NCBI RefSeq assembly: GCF_003989665.1
Contig: NZ_RZIJ01000025.1
Location: 31,265-95,264, forward strand
Length of the DNA stretch: 64,000 nt
DNA from: Azospirillum doebereinerae
GTDB taxonomy: Bacteria; Pseudomonadota; Alphaproteobacteria; Azospirillales; Azospirillaceae
Reading direction: 5' to 3'
Below are positions 1 through 8,576 of this stretch, piece after piece. A program made the position numbers and the translations under genes. The first letter of the stretch is position 1; every line of letters begins with the position of its first letter. Under the pieces are notes generated by a model that saw only the letters and a list, made by a program, of their open reading frames with translations, was not told the origin of the DNA and searched no databases.

Positions 1-796
1 CCGCCGCCGGGACGAAGCCGGGCGACAGGTCGTGCGCCGACTGCGCGTGCGACAGGGCGTTGTCGCTGCGCCCACGGCGCTCGGCCTCGAAGCTGCGCTC
101 CAGCAGCAGGACCGTGCGGTGGCGGCGGCCGTCCTCGGTCGGGATCGCCCCGGCCTGGATCGCCTGTTGCAGCGTGCCCTCCGCCGACGCCCAATCGCCC
201 GCGCGGGCCTCCAGGTCGTACAGAGTCGCGAGCAGCCAGGGCGTGTTGGGCTGCAACGCCCGCGCCCGGCGGGCCAGTTGCAACGCCTCCACCCGGTCAC
301 CGGTCTTGATGGCCTGGGTCAGCAGGCCGCGCAGGCCAAGGAAGGCCGTCTCCGGCCGCTCCAGCATCGCGGTGAAATACTCGTTGGCGGCGCGGTCGTC
401 GCCTTGCAACTGGGCGGCCTGGGCCGACAGCAGCATGGTCAGCGGCGGCTCGTTCAGCAGGCCGTCGGCCTTGCGCGCCATCTTGCGCGCGGTCGGCGCG
501 TCGCCGGCCGCCACCGCCACCATGCCCTGGGTCAGGGCGCGGTAACCGCGTTCCCGCTTGCGCGCGCGCGAATGGCGACGGATGCGCGACGGCGTGCGCA
601 GGACCGAGCGGATCAGCCGATAGCCCAGCGCCGCGACGCCCAGCGCCACCAGCCCGATCAGCAGGGCGACGGTGAAGGAGGTCTCGATGGCGTAGCCCAG
701 CATGTTGACGCGGACGCTGCCGGGATGCTCGACCAGCCAGATGGCCGCCGCGATGACGACCGCCAGCTTCAGGAAGAACCAGAGGGCGCGGATCAT
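1..796 (-). CDS. hemY: HemY-like heme-biosynthesis-associated TPR protein (C-terminus beyond window)
   Basis: The N-terminal 265 codons of a minus-strand gene that runs off the window start. The translation begins MIRALWFFLKLAVVIAAAIW, a membrane segment, followed by a second hydrophobic stretch and then alpha-helical, TPR-like repeats rich in Ala, Leu and Arg. This is the layout of the HemY_N/TPR family, membrane proteins linked to late tetrapyrrole synthesis whose exact role is unsettled. The ATG overlaps the stop of the upstream Mic60 gene by four bases (ATGA), so the two are translationally coupled. Position after hemC, hemD and Mic60 supports the name. It is not the oxygen-dependent protoporphyrinogen oxidase that shares the symbol in Gram-positive bacteria. 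Confidence 0.85.
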   Translation of the reverse strand, partial: MIRALWFFLKLAVVIAAAIWLVEHPGSVRVNMLGYAIETSFTVALLIGLVALGVAALGYRLIRSVLRTPSRIRRHSRARKRERGYRALTQGMVAVAAGDAPTARKMARKADGLLNEPPLTMLLSAQAAQLQGDDRAANEYFTAMLERPETAFLGLRGLLTQAIKTGDRVEALQLARRARALQPNTPWLLATLYDLEARAGDWASAEGTLQQAIQAGAIPTEDGRRHRTVLLLERSFEAERRGRSDNALSHAQSAHDLSPGFVPAA

Positions 797-2712
797 TGGG
801 CCGCTCCCTTCCCGCCGGCGGCGGTGGTCAGCAGAGCGATGGCGCGTTCGGTCAGGTTCCGGCCGGACTGGTCGGCGGCGAGCCGGGCCTTGGCGTCGGC
901 CAGCCACGGCGCCGCGACCTCGGAGCCCGGACCCTGGAGGGTCGACAGCTCCTCGACCGCCTTGGCGAGGTTGTTCTCGTTCACGGCCGCCTCGGTGCGG
1001 GCGACGATGGCGTCGGCGCTGGTGCCGACCACGCCGCCGCCCTGACGGCGGACGGTGACCAGCGTGGCGAGCTTGCCGGTCACCTGATCGACCCAGGTGG
1101 TGCCGGGGCCGCGGTTGGCCGCCTGCACGATCTCGGTGGCGAGCGGCCGGAAGCGGTCGATCATCTGCGCCTGGGTCGGGATGCCCTTGGCGGCAAAGGG
1201 CGCCACCGCGTCGAGCGGCTGCGTCACCCCGGCGTCGCCGATGCCGAGCGCGCGGACGGCCTGGAGATCCTGCTGGAAGGGCAGCCCGGCGTTCAGCGCC
1301 AACCGCAGTTGCCCGGCGGCGAGCACCAGCGCCTGCGCGGCGGTGGCGGCGTCGCGGCGGGTCTCGACGGCCTGGTTGACCGTGGCGACCTGCTGCTTCA
1401 CGGCGTCGAGGTCGCGGCGCAGATCCTGGGCGGCCTGGCTGTTGCCGGCGACGGCGGTCAGCTTCTGCTCGATGCCGCCGAAGCGTTCGGTCAGTTCGGC
1501 GACGCGCGGATCGGGCTCGGGGGCCGGGGCTTCGGCCGGGGCGACGGGGCGCTTCTCGAGCCCGTCGATGCGCTCGGCCAGCTGGCGCAGCGACGCCTCC
1601 AGCCCGGAGGTGTCGGCGGCCGGAGTGGCGGCGCTGTCGGTGGGAGCCGTGCCGTTCACCACGACGGGGGCGGCAGCGGCCGGGGCCGGGCGCTGCTCCA
1701 GACGGGCGAGGCGCTCGGTGAGCTGCTGCACCTGAGTGCGCAGCGCGGGATCGGCGGGGGTCGCGACCGCCGCCGGGGCGCCGGAGGCGCCGGGCCAGCC
1801 CGGCAGGCGCGGTCCCCACCACGGCTCGGCCAGGGCGGCGGCGCCGACCAGCAGGGCGACGATGGACAGCGACGTGGCGAAACCGGCGCCCGAGCGCGGC
1901 TCGTCGATGTAGGAGGAGGCCGGCGGAACCGTCGTGGTTTCGATCCGGGGCGGCTCGGCGCTCGCGGGCTTGGTGTAGCCCGGCGCCGCGTCGTCGGCCG
2001 TCGCGGGGTAAACGGTGGAGTAGAGGGAGGGTCCGTCGTCCTTGTCGGCGGCGCTCCTGGCCGCAGCCTCGGTGTCGGTCGCGGGCGTGGCGTCGAGCGG
2101 GATGGTCCCGCCGAGCGTGGTGCCGGAGGTCGCGCCGTCCACCGCCGGGGCCTCGGGATCGAGCTTCGGCGCGGCCGGATCGGTCACCGCGTCCGCCGCC
2201 GGGTCGAGCTTCGGGGTGTCGGTGGCGGTCGGCTCGCCAAGGATGGGAGCGCCCTCGACGGGGGTGATGGCGACCGGGACGGCGTCTCCCGGAATGGTGT
2301 CGGCCGGCGAGGCGTCGGGCGCGGCGGCGACCGGCGGCACGATCACCGCGTCCGTGGTCAGCGCGTCCACGGGCGCGGAGGCCGGGATGATGCCCTCGAC
2401 GACGACCGTGCGGTCCTCGGAGGGCGTGGCGGCGTCCAGGTCGGCTTCGTCGATCTTGATGCGGTGCTTCGCGGCGGCGGCGCGCAGGTCGGCGTGGCGG
2501 GCCAGCGGGATCGCGCCGCGCTTCTTCCAGCCCTGCACCGTGGTGACCGGCGTGTCCAGCTTGTTGGCCATCGGGCGGATGCCGCCGAACCGTTCGACGA
2601 TGCGGTCGACAGCGCCGGTGTTACCGGGGGCGCCGGCATTGCCGGGCGAAGCGGCGTTCGAGTCGCCGTCCTGTTCGTTTGTCGGACGGTCCGAGCCTGG
2701 GCGAGAGGTCAT
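793..2712 (-). CDS. Alphaproteobacterial Mic60/mitofilin-family membrane protein with N-terminal HTH-like head
   Basis: A 639-residue protein between hemD and hemY, where alphaproteobacterial mitofilin (Mic60, COG4223) homologues are usually found. Residues about 34-85 look like a compact helix-turn-helix (RIVERFGGIRPMANKLDT, then TTVQGWKKRGAIP), resembling YdaS/Cro-like domains. Residues about 90-275 are Pro/Ala/Thr/Asp-rich and probably disordered. One membrane helix lies near 280-297 (SIVALLVGAAALAEPWWG), followed by Ala/Gln/Glu-rich coiled coil to about 460 and a C-terminal helical domain typical of mitofilin. Mic60 shapes membrane invaginations in mitochondria and, in alphaproteobacteria, intracytoplasmic membranes. 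What the HTH-like head does in a membrane protein is unknown. The downstream hemY overlaps by four bases. Confidence 0.8.
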   Translation of the reverse strand: MTSRPGSDRPTNEQDGDSNAASPGNAGAPGNTGAVDRIVERFGGIRPMANKLDTPVTTVQGWKKRGAIPLARHADLRAAAAKHRIKIDEADLDAATPSEDRTVVVEGIIPASAPVDALTTDAVIVPPVAAAPDASPADTIPGDAVPVAITPVEGAPILGEPTATDTPKLDPAADAVTDPAAPKLDPEAPAVDGATSGTTLGGTIPLDATPATDTEAAARSAADKDDGPSLYSTVYPATADDAAPGYTKPASAEPPRIETTTVPPASSYIDEPRSGAGFATSLSIVALLVGAAALAEPWWGPRLPGWPGASGAPAAVATPADPALRTQVQQLTERLARLEQRPAPAAAAPVVVNGTAPTDSAATPAADTSGLEASLRQLAERIDGLEKRPVAPAEAPAPEPDPRVAELTERFGGIEQKLTAVAGNSQAAQDLRRDLDAVKQQVATVNQAVETRRDAATAAQALVLAAGQLRLALNAGLPFQQDLQAVRALGIGDAGVTQPLDAVAPFAAKGIPTQAQMIDRFRPLATEIVQAANRGPGTTWVDQVTGKLATLVTVRRQGGGVVGTSADAIVARTEAAVNENNLAKAVEELSTLQGPGSEVAAPWLADAKARLAADQSGRNLTERAIALLTTAAGGKGAAQ

Positions 2713-2809
2713 GGAGGGTGTGCCTTTTGTTCGCTGTTGTACGTCTTAACGCCACAGCCCCCAAACCGGCTCCCTCACCCTCCCTCGCCGCCGGTGCCCG
2801 ACTTTCTGG

Positions 2810-3565
2810 TCAGTCGGTCTTCGGCAGCAGGCCGAGCAAGGCGTCCTGCTCCGGCCGTGGCGCCACCCGTACGCTTCGCCATGGCGTCACTCCCTGGTCG
2901 CCGTACGCGCGGGCAGCCTCCGCGACCGCGGGGCTGAGGCAGAACGCGTCGACCGTACGACAACGGTCGACCAGTCCGGCCTCGGCCAGCAACTTAACAA
3001 AGGAACGCGCGGTCCGGGGAGAGAAAAACAACACCCCGTTAAGATCAGACGTACGGAAAATTGTCGCGGTCTCCTCCGACAGGCGCCCGGCGGGCAAGGC
3101 GTCGTACAGGGCTTCCCGCCGCAGGGCGAAACCGGCCCCGCCCAGCAGCCCGGCGAGGTCGCCCGCGACCTTGCTGCCGGCCACGTGCAGCAGACCGCCG
3201 CCCGCCGGATCGAGGCGGGCGCGCACCAGCTCCGCCAGCGCGTACACGTCGCCGGACGCGCTCTCGACCTGGGTGAAGCCGGCCTCGCGGGCGGCGGTCG
3301 CGGTGGCATCGCCGACGGCATAGACGGGTCGGTCGCGGCGCCCTGTACGTCGGGCATAGCCGCGTACGCCGTTCGCACTGGTGAACAGCAGGGCCTGTAC
3401 GTCGGTCAGGTCGGGTTCCGGCCCGTCGAGCCAGACGAGCGACAGCATCGGCTCCAGCGCGCAGGCGAAGCCCAGCGCGTCCAGCCGGCGGACCAGAGGC
3501 TCAGCATCCTCCATCGGGCGGGTCACGAGAAGGCGTGGCCGCCCGGCGGAGGGGCTGTTTTTCAC
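2810..3565 (-). CDS. hemD: Uroporphyrinogen-III synthase
   Basis: A 251-residue protein of normal HemD length that cyclises hydroxymethylbilane, with D-ring inversion, to uroporphyrinogen III. The start reads PRLLVTRPMEDAEPLVRRL; later segments include LLFTSANGVRGYARR, PVYAVGDATATAAREAG and GVLFFSPRTARSFVKL, which match the two-lobed HemD fold. HemD is poorly conserved in general, so assignment also rests on the four-base overlap with hemC upstream and hemY two genes downstream. The gene carries an unusual density of GTAC tetranucleotides between 2869 and 3400, in several reading frames. Confidence 0.92.
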   Translation of the reverse strand: MKNSPSAGRPRLLVTRPMEDAEPLVRRLDALGFACALEPMLSLVWLDGPEPDLTDVQALLFTSANGVRGYARRTGRRDRPVYAVGDATATAAREAGFTQVESASGDVYALAELVRARLDPAGGGLLHVAGSKVAGDLAGLLGGAGFALRREALYDALPAGRLSEETATIFRTSDLNGVLFFSPRTARSFVKLLAEAGLVDRCRTVDAFCLSPAVAEAARAYGDQGVTPWRSVRVAPRPEQDALLGLLPKTD

Positions 3566-4491
3566 AGGGCGAAAAAATCCGGCGGCAGCTGCGCCTTGAT
3601 CTCGGCGCCGGCGTCGGCGCCGAGCGCCTGGGCCTCGGCGGCAGCGCCCCGCCGTTCGGCGTGGAAGACGCGCGCGCCGTCGGTGGACAGCACCTTGACC
3701 CGCAGATGCAGCGCGTCGCCGTCCAGCAGCGCCAAGGCGGCGATGGGGGTGCGGCAGGAGCCGTCTAGCGCGGCCAGCAGCGCGCGCTCGGCGGTCACGC
3801 GGGTCGCGGTCTCCGCGCAGTTTAGCGGGGCGAGCAGCGCGCGGGTGGCGTCGTCGGCGCTGCGGATCTCGATGCCGATGGCGCCTTGGGCAACCGCCGG
3901 CAGCATGGTCTCCGGCTCCAGCACGGCGGTGATCCGCTCGGTCAGGCCAAGACGGCGCAGGCCGGCCAGCGCCAGCAGGGTGGCGTCCACCTCCCCGGCG
4001 TCGAGCTTCGACAGGCGGGTTTGCACGTTGCCGCGCAGGGGGAAGATTTTCAGATCGGGCCGCAGTTCCAGAACCTGGGCCTGACGGCGGAGCCCCGCCG
4101 TGCCGACGACGGCGCCGGGCGGCAGATCGGCCAGACCGCCGCCGGAGCGCGAGAAGAAGGCGTCGCGCGGATCCTCGCGCGGCAGCAGGGTGGCGATCTC
4201 CAGCCCGTCGGGAAGCTGGGTCGGCACGTCCTTCATGGAATGGACGGCGAGGTCAGCGCGGCCGTCGAACAGCGCCTCCTCCAGCTCCTTGGTGAACAGG
4301 CCCTTGCCGCCGGCCTCGGCCAGCGTGCGGTCGAGGATGCGGTCGCCGGTGGTCTTGAAGGCGACGATCTCGATGGCGCCGGGCGCCGCCAGATGGGGAT
4401 GGGCGGCGATCAGGCGATCGCGCGTCTCATGGGCCTGCGCCAGCGCCAGCGGGCTGCCGCGCGTCCCGATGCGGAGCGGTTGGGTCGTCAT
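3562..4491 (-). CDS. hemC: Hydroxymethylbilane synthase (porphobilinogen deaminase)
   Basis: A 309-residue enzyme that condenses four porphobilinogen molecules into hydroxymethylbilane. The start IGTRGSPLALAQAHETRDRL is the family signature, as are VHSMKDVPTQLPDGL and LRGNVQTRLSKLD. Cys246 in DGSCRTPIAAL is the attachment site of the dipyrromethane cofactor. The usual GTSSLRR motif is GTAGLRR here, a mild variant. It is the first gene of the minus-strand hemC-hemD-Mic60-hemY group and overlaps hemD by four bases. Confidence 0.97.
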   Translation of the reverse strand: MTTQPLRIGTRGSPLALAQAHETRDRLIAAHPHLAAPGAIEIVAFKTTGDRILDRTLAEAGGKGLFTKELEEALFDGRADLAVHSMKDVPTQLPDGLEIATLLPREDPRDAFFSRSGGGLADLPPGAVVGTAGLRRQAQVLELRPDLKIFPLRGNVQTRLSKLDAGEVDATLLALAGLRRLGLTERITAVLEPETMLPAVAQGAIGIEIRSADDATRALLAPLNCAETATRVTAERALLAALDGSCRTPIAALALLDGDALHLRVKVLSTDGARVFHAERRGAAAEAQALGADAGAEIKAQLPPDFFAL

Positions 4492-4536
4492 GCTCCGAGT
4501 TCTAGGGGATCCGCGCGGCTTTGCAAGGACTCCTTG

Positions 4537-5385
4537 TCAGCGGTGCCCGGCAAGGTTTCGGTGCCCGGTGGCGACGATCCGCCGGCTGTCGGGCGTCCAG
4601 GCCGCGCCGTCGAAGTCGCCGGCCAGCCCGTCGAGCGTCAGCCCGGCGTCGCGCAGCAGGCCCTCCAGCTCCGCCCGGTCGACCATCCGCCAGTCGAAGG
4701 CGAAGCGGGTGGTGCGGAGGCCGCCGTCGGGCAGCAGCTCGTCGTACCAGCCGGCGAGGCGCTGGACCTTGCGCGAATCCACCGCCGAGGCCTGGGCGTG
4801 GCGGATGTAGGGGTTTCCGCTGCGCGGGTTCAGCCGGGGCCGCGACGGGACCGGGGCGGGATCGGCCTCCCAGGGCAGGGTCGCCGGGTTCATCACGTCC
4901 AGGGCAAAGGCGCCGCCGGGCGCCAGATGCCGGGCGGCGGCCTCCACCACCCGCAGCGCCTCCTCCCGGTCGGGAAGCAGCATGAGGAGGTTGAAGGGCA
5001 GGATCGCCAGACGGGCGGTAACGCCCGGAAGCTCCAGCGCTGCGGCGTCCTGCCGCAGGACGTGGACCCGCGCCCGGACCTCCGGCGGCTCGGCCGCCAG
5101 CTTGGCGCGCAGTTGCCCGAGCATGGCCTCGGACACGTCCACCGCATGGATGTCCACCCCGGCTCTGGCCAGCGGGATGGTCAGGCGCCCGGTGCCGCAG
5201 CCGATCTCCAGCACCGGCCCGCCGGCCGCCCGCGCCTGCTCGGCGTAGAAGGCCACGTCGCCCAGCATACCCATGCGGGCCAGCGCCGCCGCGTCCTCGC
5301 CACGCGCCGGGCCGAGCTCCAGCGACGGGTAGTCCGCGTCGTAGTAGAGGATGCTGGCGTCGTCGGCCGGGGTGTCGGAATTCAT
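4537..5385 (-). CDS. Class I SAM-dependent methyltransferase
   Basis: A 282-residue Rossmann-fold methyltransferase. The SAM-binding motif I is GPVLEIGCGTGRLTIPLA at about residues 60-77, followed by VDIHAVDVSEAML (motif II acidic loop) and ILPFNLLMLLPDREEAL with the hydrophobic strand of motif IV. A C-terminal segment of about 100 residues (GWYDELLPDGGLRTTRFAFD) suggests a small-molecule substrate, but the sequence does not identify it. It lies upstream of hemC with a 45-base gap and is divergent from tsaD (81-base gap). Both divergent promoters must lie between 5386 and 5466, where CCTATAC occurs twice. Confidence 0.85.
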   Translation of the reverse strand: MNSDTPADDASILYYDADYPSLELGPARGEDAAALARMGMLGDVAFYAEQARAAGGPVLEIGCGTGRLTIPLARAGVDIHAVDVSEAMLGQLRAKLAAEPPEVRARVHVLRQDAAALELPGVTARLAILPFNLLMLLPDREEALRVVEAAARHLAPGGAFALDVMNPATLPWEADPAPVPSRPRLNPRSGNPYIRHAQASAVDSRKVQRLAGWYDELLPDGGLRTTRFAFDWRMVDRAELEGLLRDAGLTLDGLAGDFDGAAWTPDSRRIVATGHRNLAGHR

Positions 5386-5466
5386 CGGGCGGGGCTTTCG
5401 TCGGGGCCAAAACCCTATACCCGCAAAATCCTATACCGGCGCGCGCAAGGCGGCTAGTTTGGCGGC

Positions 5467-6552
5467 ATGATCGTTCTTGGAATCGAGACAAGCTGCGACG
5501 AGACGGCCGCCGCCGTGGTCACCGACGCGCGCGAGATCCGCGCCGACGTGGTCCTGTCGCAACTGGACGACCACACCCCCTATGGCGGCGTGGTCCCGGA
5601 AATCGCCGCGCGCGCCCATCTGGAGCATCTGGACGGGCTGATCCGCCGCGCCATGGCCGAGGCCGGGATCGGTTTCGGCGACCTCGACGCGGTGGCGGCG
5701 ACCGGTGGACCGGGGCTGATCGGCGGGGTGATCGTCGGCGTGATGACCGCCAAGGCCATCGCGGCGGCGCGCAACCTGCCCTTCGTCGCGGTCAACCATC
5801 TGGAAGGCCACGCGCTGACCGCGCGGCTGACCGACGACGTCGCCTTCCCCTATCTGCTGCTGCTGGTCTCGGGCGGGCATTGCCAGCTGCTGGTGGTCGA
5901 GGGGGTTGGCCGCTACCGCCGGCTCGGCACCACCATCGACGACGCGGTGGGCGAGGCCTTCGACAAGACCGCCAAGCTGCTGGGCCTCGGCTATCCCGGC
6001 GGGCCGCTGGTGGAGAAGGCGGCGGCGCGGGCGACCGATCCGGGACGCTTCGACCTGCCGCGCCCGCTGGTCGGGCGGCCGGGCTGCGATTTCTCCTTCT
6101 CCGGGCTGAAGACCGCCGTGCGGCGGCACGTCGAGGAACTGGCCAAGGCGTCGGGCGCGCCGCTGACGGACGCCGACCGCGACGACCTCGCCGCCGCCTT
6201 CCAGGCGACGGTGGCCGAGGTGATGGCCGACCGCTGCGCCCGCGCCATCCGCCGCTTCAAGGAGGAGCACCCGCAGGGCGGCGCCCTGGTGGTGGCCGGG
6301 GGCGTGGCGGCGAACAAGACCCTGCGCGCGCGGCTGGCGACGCTGGCCGCCAGGGAGGGCATGCCCTTCGTGGCGCCGCCGCTGCGGCTGTGCACCGACA
6401 ACGCGGCGATGATCGCCTGGGCCGGGATCGAGCGGTTCCGTCTGGGCGAAAGCGATCCCCTGAGCTTCGCCCCGCGCCCGCGCTGGCCGCTGGACCCCAC
6501 GGCGGCCCCGGCCATCGGGCGCGCGGGCGTCGGGTCGGGGGTGAAGGCGTAG
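5467..6552 (+). CDS. tsaD: tRNA N6-adenosine threonylcarbamoyltransferase subunit TsaD
   Basis: A 361-residue Kae1/TsaD protein that transfers threonylcarbamoyl from TC-AMP to A37 of ANN-decoding tRNAs, together with TsaB and TsaE. The start VLGIETSCDETAAAVV is the ASKHA phosphate-binding motif. NHLEGHALTARL carries the metal-binding His pair, LLVSGGHCQLLVV is the second nucleotide loop, and VVAGGVAANKTLRARL precedes the C-terminal subdomain. Length is slightly above the typical 340. It is followed by gpsA after a palindromic repeat, an order common in alphaproteobacteria. Confidence 0.97.
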   Translation: MIVLGIETSCDETAAAVVTDAREIRADVVLSQLDDHTPYGGVVPEIAARAHLEHLDGLIRRAMAEAGIGFGDLDAVAATGGPGLIGGVIVGVMTAKAIAAARNLPFVAVNHLEGHALTARLTDDVAFPYLLLLVSGGHCQLLVVEGVGRYRRLGTTIDDAVGEAFDKTAKLLGLGYPGGPLVEKAAARATDPGRFDLPRPLVGRPGCDFSFSGLKTAVRRHVEELAKASGAPLTDADRDDLAAAFQATVAEVMADRCARAIRRFKEEHPQGGALVVAGGVAANKTLRARLATLAAREGMPFVAPPLRLCTDNAAMIAWAGIERFRLGESDPLSFAPRPRWPLDPTAAPAIGRAGVGSGVKA

Positions 6553-6562
6553 GGGGTGCATC

Positions 6563-6673
6563 GGCCCCCTCCCTAACCCTCCCCCGCCTTTGGCGGGAGA
6601 GGGGATTACCGCCGAACGCCGACAAGCCTCCAGCCCCCTCTCCCGCGAAGCGGGGGAGGGATGGGGAGGGGGC
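6563..6673. repeat. Paired GC-rich palindromic element, copy 1 (tsaD-gpsA)
   Basis: Two roughly 40-base hairpin units in inverted orientation with tails outward: GCCCCCTCCCTAACCCTCC plus a CCCGCC/GGCGGG hairpin on the left, and CCCTCTCCCGC-GAA-GCGGGGGAGGG with a GGGAGGGGGC tail on the right. A linker of about 30 bases separates them. The linker read on the minus strand contains CTTGTCGGCGTTCGGCGG, also present in copies 2 and 6, so this copy is inverted relative to them. It fills the gap between the two genes and could act on mRNA structure. Confidence 0.9.
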
Positions 6674-6713
6674 ACCGTTCAGCAACCCACCAACACGCCA
6701 CAAGGAACGCCCC

Positions 6714-7730
6714 ATGACCACCCCCGCCTCCCCCTTCCAACGCATCGGCGTCGTCGGCGGCGGCGCGTGGGGCACGGCCCTGGCCCTGGCGGCGCTCCGC
6801 GCCGGGCGCGACACGCGGCTGTGGGCGCGCGAGCCGGCGGTGGTCGAGGCGATGACCCTCCACCGCGAGAACCGCGACTATCTGCCCGGCGTGGCGCTGC
6901 CGGCCGACCTCTCCGTCACCGGCGACCTCGCCGGCCTCGCCGACCGCGACGCGGTTCTGCTGGTCTCCCCGGCCCAGCACGCGCGCGGCGTCTGCGCCCG
7001 GCTGGCCCCGGTGCTGAAGCCCGGCGCCCCGGTCATCGTCTGCGCCAAGGGCATCGAGCTGGACAGCTTCGCCCTGATGAGCGACGCGGTGGCGGCCGCC
7101 CTGCCCGCCGGCACGCCGGTGGCGATCCTGTCCGGCCCGACCTTCGCGATCGAGGTGGCGCGCGGCCTGCCGACGGCGGTGACGCTGGCCTGCGCCGACC
7201 GCGACATCGGCGCCGCGCTGGTGGAGGCGCTGGGCAGCCGCACCTTCCGGCCCTACCGGTCGGACGACGTGGTCGGCTCGCAGATCGGCGGGGCGGTGAA
7301 GAACGTGCTGGCCATCGCCTGCGGCGTGGTCGAGGGGCGGAGGCTCGGCGACAACGCGCGGGCGGCGCTGATCACGCGGGGGCTGGCCGAGATCACCCGG
7401 CTGGCGCTGGCGCTCGGCGGGCGGGCGGAGACGCTGATGGGGCTGTCGGGGCTGGGCGATTTGACGCTGACCTGCTCCAGCCTGCAATCGCGCAACATGT
7501 CGCTGGGCGCGGCGCTGGGCGAGGGTCAGGCGCTGGCCGACATCCTGGCCGCGCGCCGCTCGGTGGCGGAGGGCGTCTACACCGCCGCCGCCGTGACCGG
7601 GCTGGCCAGGCGGCTGGGCGTGGACATGCCGATCTGCGCGGCGGTGGACGCCATCCTCAACCGGGGCGCCGGGCTGGACGAGACCATCGACGGGCTGCTG
7701 GCCCGGCCCTTCCGGGGCGAGGGCGTCTGA
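6714..7730 (+). CDS. gpsA: NAD(P)+-dependent glycerol-3-phosphate dehydrogenase
   Basis: A 338-residue enzyme that reduces dihydroxyacetone phosphate to sn-glycerol-3-phosphate for phospholipid synthesis. The start IGVVGGGAWGTALALAAL is the nucleotide-binding GxGxWG loop. VILSGPTFAIEVARGLPTAV, the catalytic Lys region GSQIGGAVKNVLAIACGV and GLSGLGDLTLTCSS are family hallmarks. The ATG at 6714 was chosen because it places the Rossmann motif about 12 residues in and clears the upstream repeat; the reading frame is open further upstream through tsaD but without similarity. Confidence 0.96.
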   Translation: MTTPASPFQRIGVVGGGAWGTALALAALRAGRDTRLWAREPAVVEAMTLHRENRDYLPGVALPADLSVTGDLAGLADRDAVLLVSPAQHARGVCARLAPVLKPGAPVIVCAKGIELDSFALMSDAVAAALPAGTPVAILSGPTFAIEVARGLPTAVTLACADRDIGAALVEALGSRTFRPYRSDDVVGSQIGGAVKNVLAIACGVVEGRRLGDNARAALITRGLAEITRLALALGGRAETLMGLSGLGDLTLTCSSLQSRNMSLGAALGEGQALADILAARRSVAEGVYTAAAVTGLARRLGVDMPICAAVDAILNRGAGLDETIDGLLARPFRGEGV

Positions 7731-7842
7731 ACCACCCGGCCGCTTCCACGGCCGCGCCGGAGCTTTCCCGCGCCGGCCGGCTGCGCTAGGCTTCCGCCCG
7801 ACCCGAGGCCCGACCCGGCCCGCGATTTTAGGGAGTTCCCCG

Positions 7843-8127
7843 ATGCTGTACATGTTCCATTGCACCGACAAGGCGGGCGCCGCCGAGATCCGCGCGTCCA
7901 ACCGCGCCACCCATCTGGCCTATCTGGAAGCCAGCGCCGAGCGCCTGTTCGTCGCCGGCCCGCTGCTGTCCGAGGACGGCCAGGGCATGGTCGGCAGCCT
8001 GCTGATCGTGGACTGCGCCGATGCGGCGGACGCCCAGGCCTTCGCCGACAACGACCCCTACGCCAAGGCCGGCCTGTTCGAATCGGTGACGATCCGGCCG
8101 TGGCGCCGCGTCTACCCGAAGGCCTGA
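7843..8127 (+). CDS. YciI-family protein
   Basis: A 94-residue ferredoxin-fold protein of the YciI/YCII superfamily. The start LYMFHCTDKAGAAEIR, the segment HLAYLEASAERLFVAGPLL with the conserved His and GPL, and the later FADNDPYAKAGLFESVTIRPWR match the family, where a His-Asp pair lies in a cleft. Substrate is unknown for most members. GGGAG lies upstream of the ATG. It is followed at 17 bases by the EVE-domain gene, a pairing often seen in alphaproteobacteria next to gpsA. Confidence 0.9.
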   Translation: MLYMFHCTDKAGAAEIRASNRATHLAYLEASAERLFVAGPLLSEDGQGMVGSLLIVDCADAADAQAFADNDPYAKAGLFESVTIRPWRRVYPKA

Positions 8128-8144
8128 GCGGGAGAGCGTCGGCG

Positions 8145-8558
8145 ATGGCCCATTGGCTGCTGAAGTCGGAACCGTTCAAGTATTCCTGGGACCGCATGGT
8201 CGCCGACGGGCGCACCCATTGGGACGGCGTCCGCAATTACCAGGCGGCGAACAACCTGAAGGCCATGCAGGTCGGCGACCAAGCCTTCTTCTACCACTCC
8301 AACGAAGGGCTGGAGGTGGTCGGCATCGTGGAGATCGCCCGCACCTACTACCCCGACCCCAGCGATCCGGCGGGCCGTTTCGGGATGGTCGACGTCCAGC
8401 CGGTGAAGCCGGTCAGGACGCCGGTGACGCTGAAGCAGATGAAGAGCGACCCGCTGTTGCAGGGCATGGCGCTGATCCGCCAGTCGCGTCTGTCGGTTTG
8501 CCCGGTCGCGGACAACGAATGGGCGCGGGTCTGCGAACTCGCGGGAATTGAGCCGTAA
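8145..8558 (+). CDS. EVE domain-containing protein
   Basis: A 137-residue protein covering a complete EVE domain of the PUA-like superfamily, thought to bind modified bases in RNA or DNA. The hallmark start is WLLKSEPFKYSW, followed by WDGVRNYQAANNLKAMQVGD and FFYHSNEGLEVVGIVEI. The ATG at 8145 was taken because the conserved MAHWLLKSEP begins there. It is probably cotranscribed with the YciI gene 17 bases upstream. Confidence 0.94.
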   Translation: MAHWLLKSEPFKYSWDRMVADGRTHWDGVRNYQAANNLKAMQVGDQAFFYHSNEGLEVVGIVEIARTYYPDPSDPAGRFGMVDVQPVKPVRTPVTLKQMKSDPLLQGMALIRQSRLSVCPVADNEWARVCELAGIEP

Positions 8559-8576
8559 CCCGGACGGCGTAACGCG

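Noticed and set aside
796..2937. Long plus-strand open frame of 713 codons opposite the Mic60 gene
   Set aside because: Shadow of high G+C coding on the opposite strand; composition rich in Arg, Gly and Ala with no family features, and it overlaps a recognisable minus-strand gene throughout.
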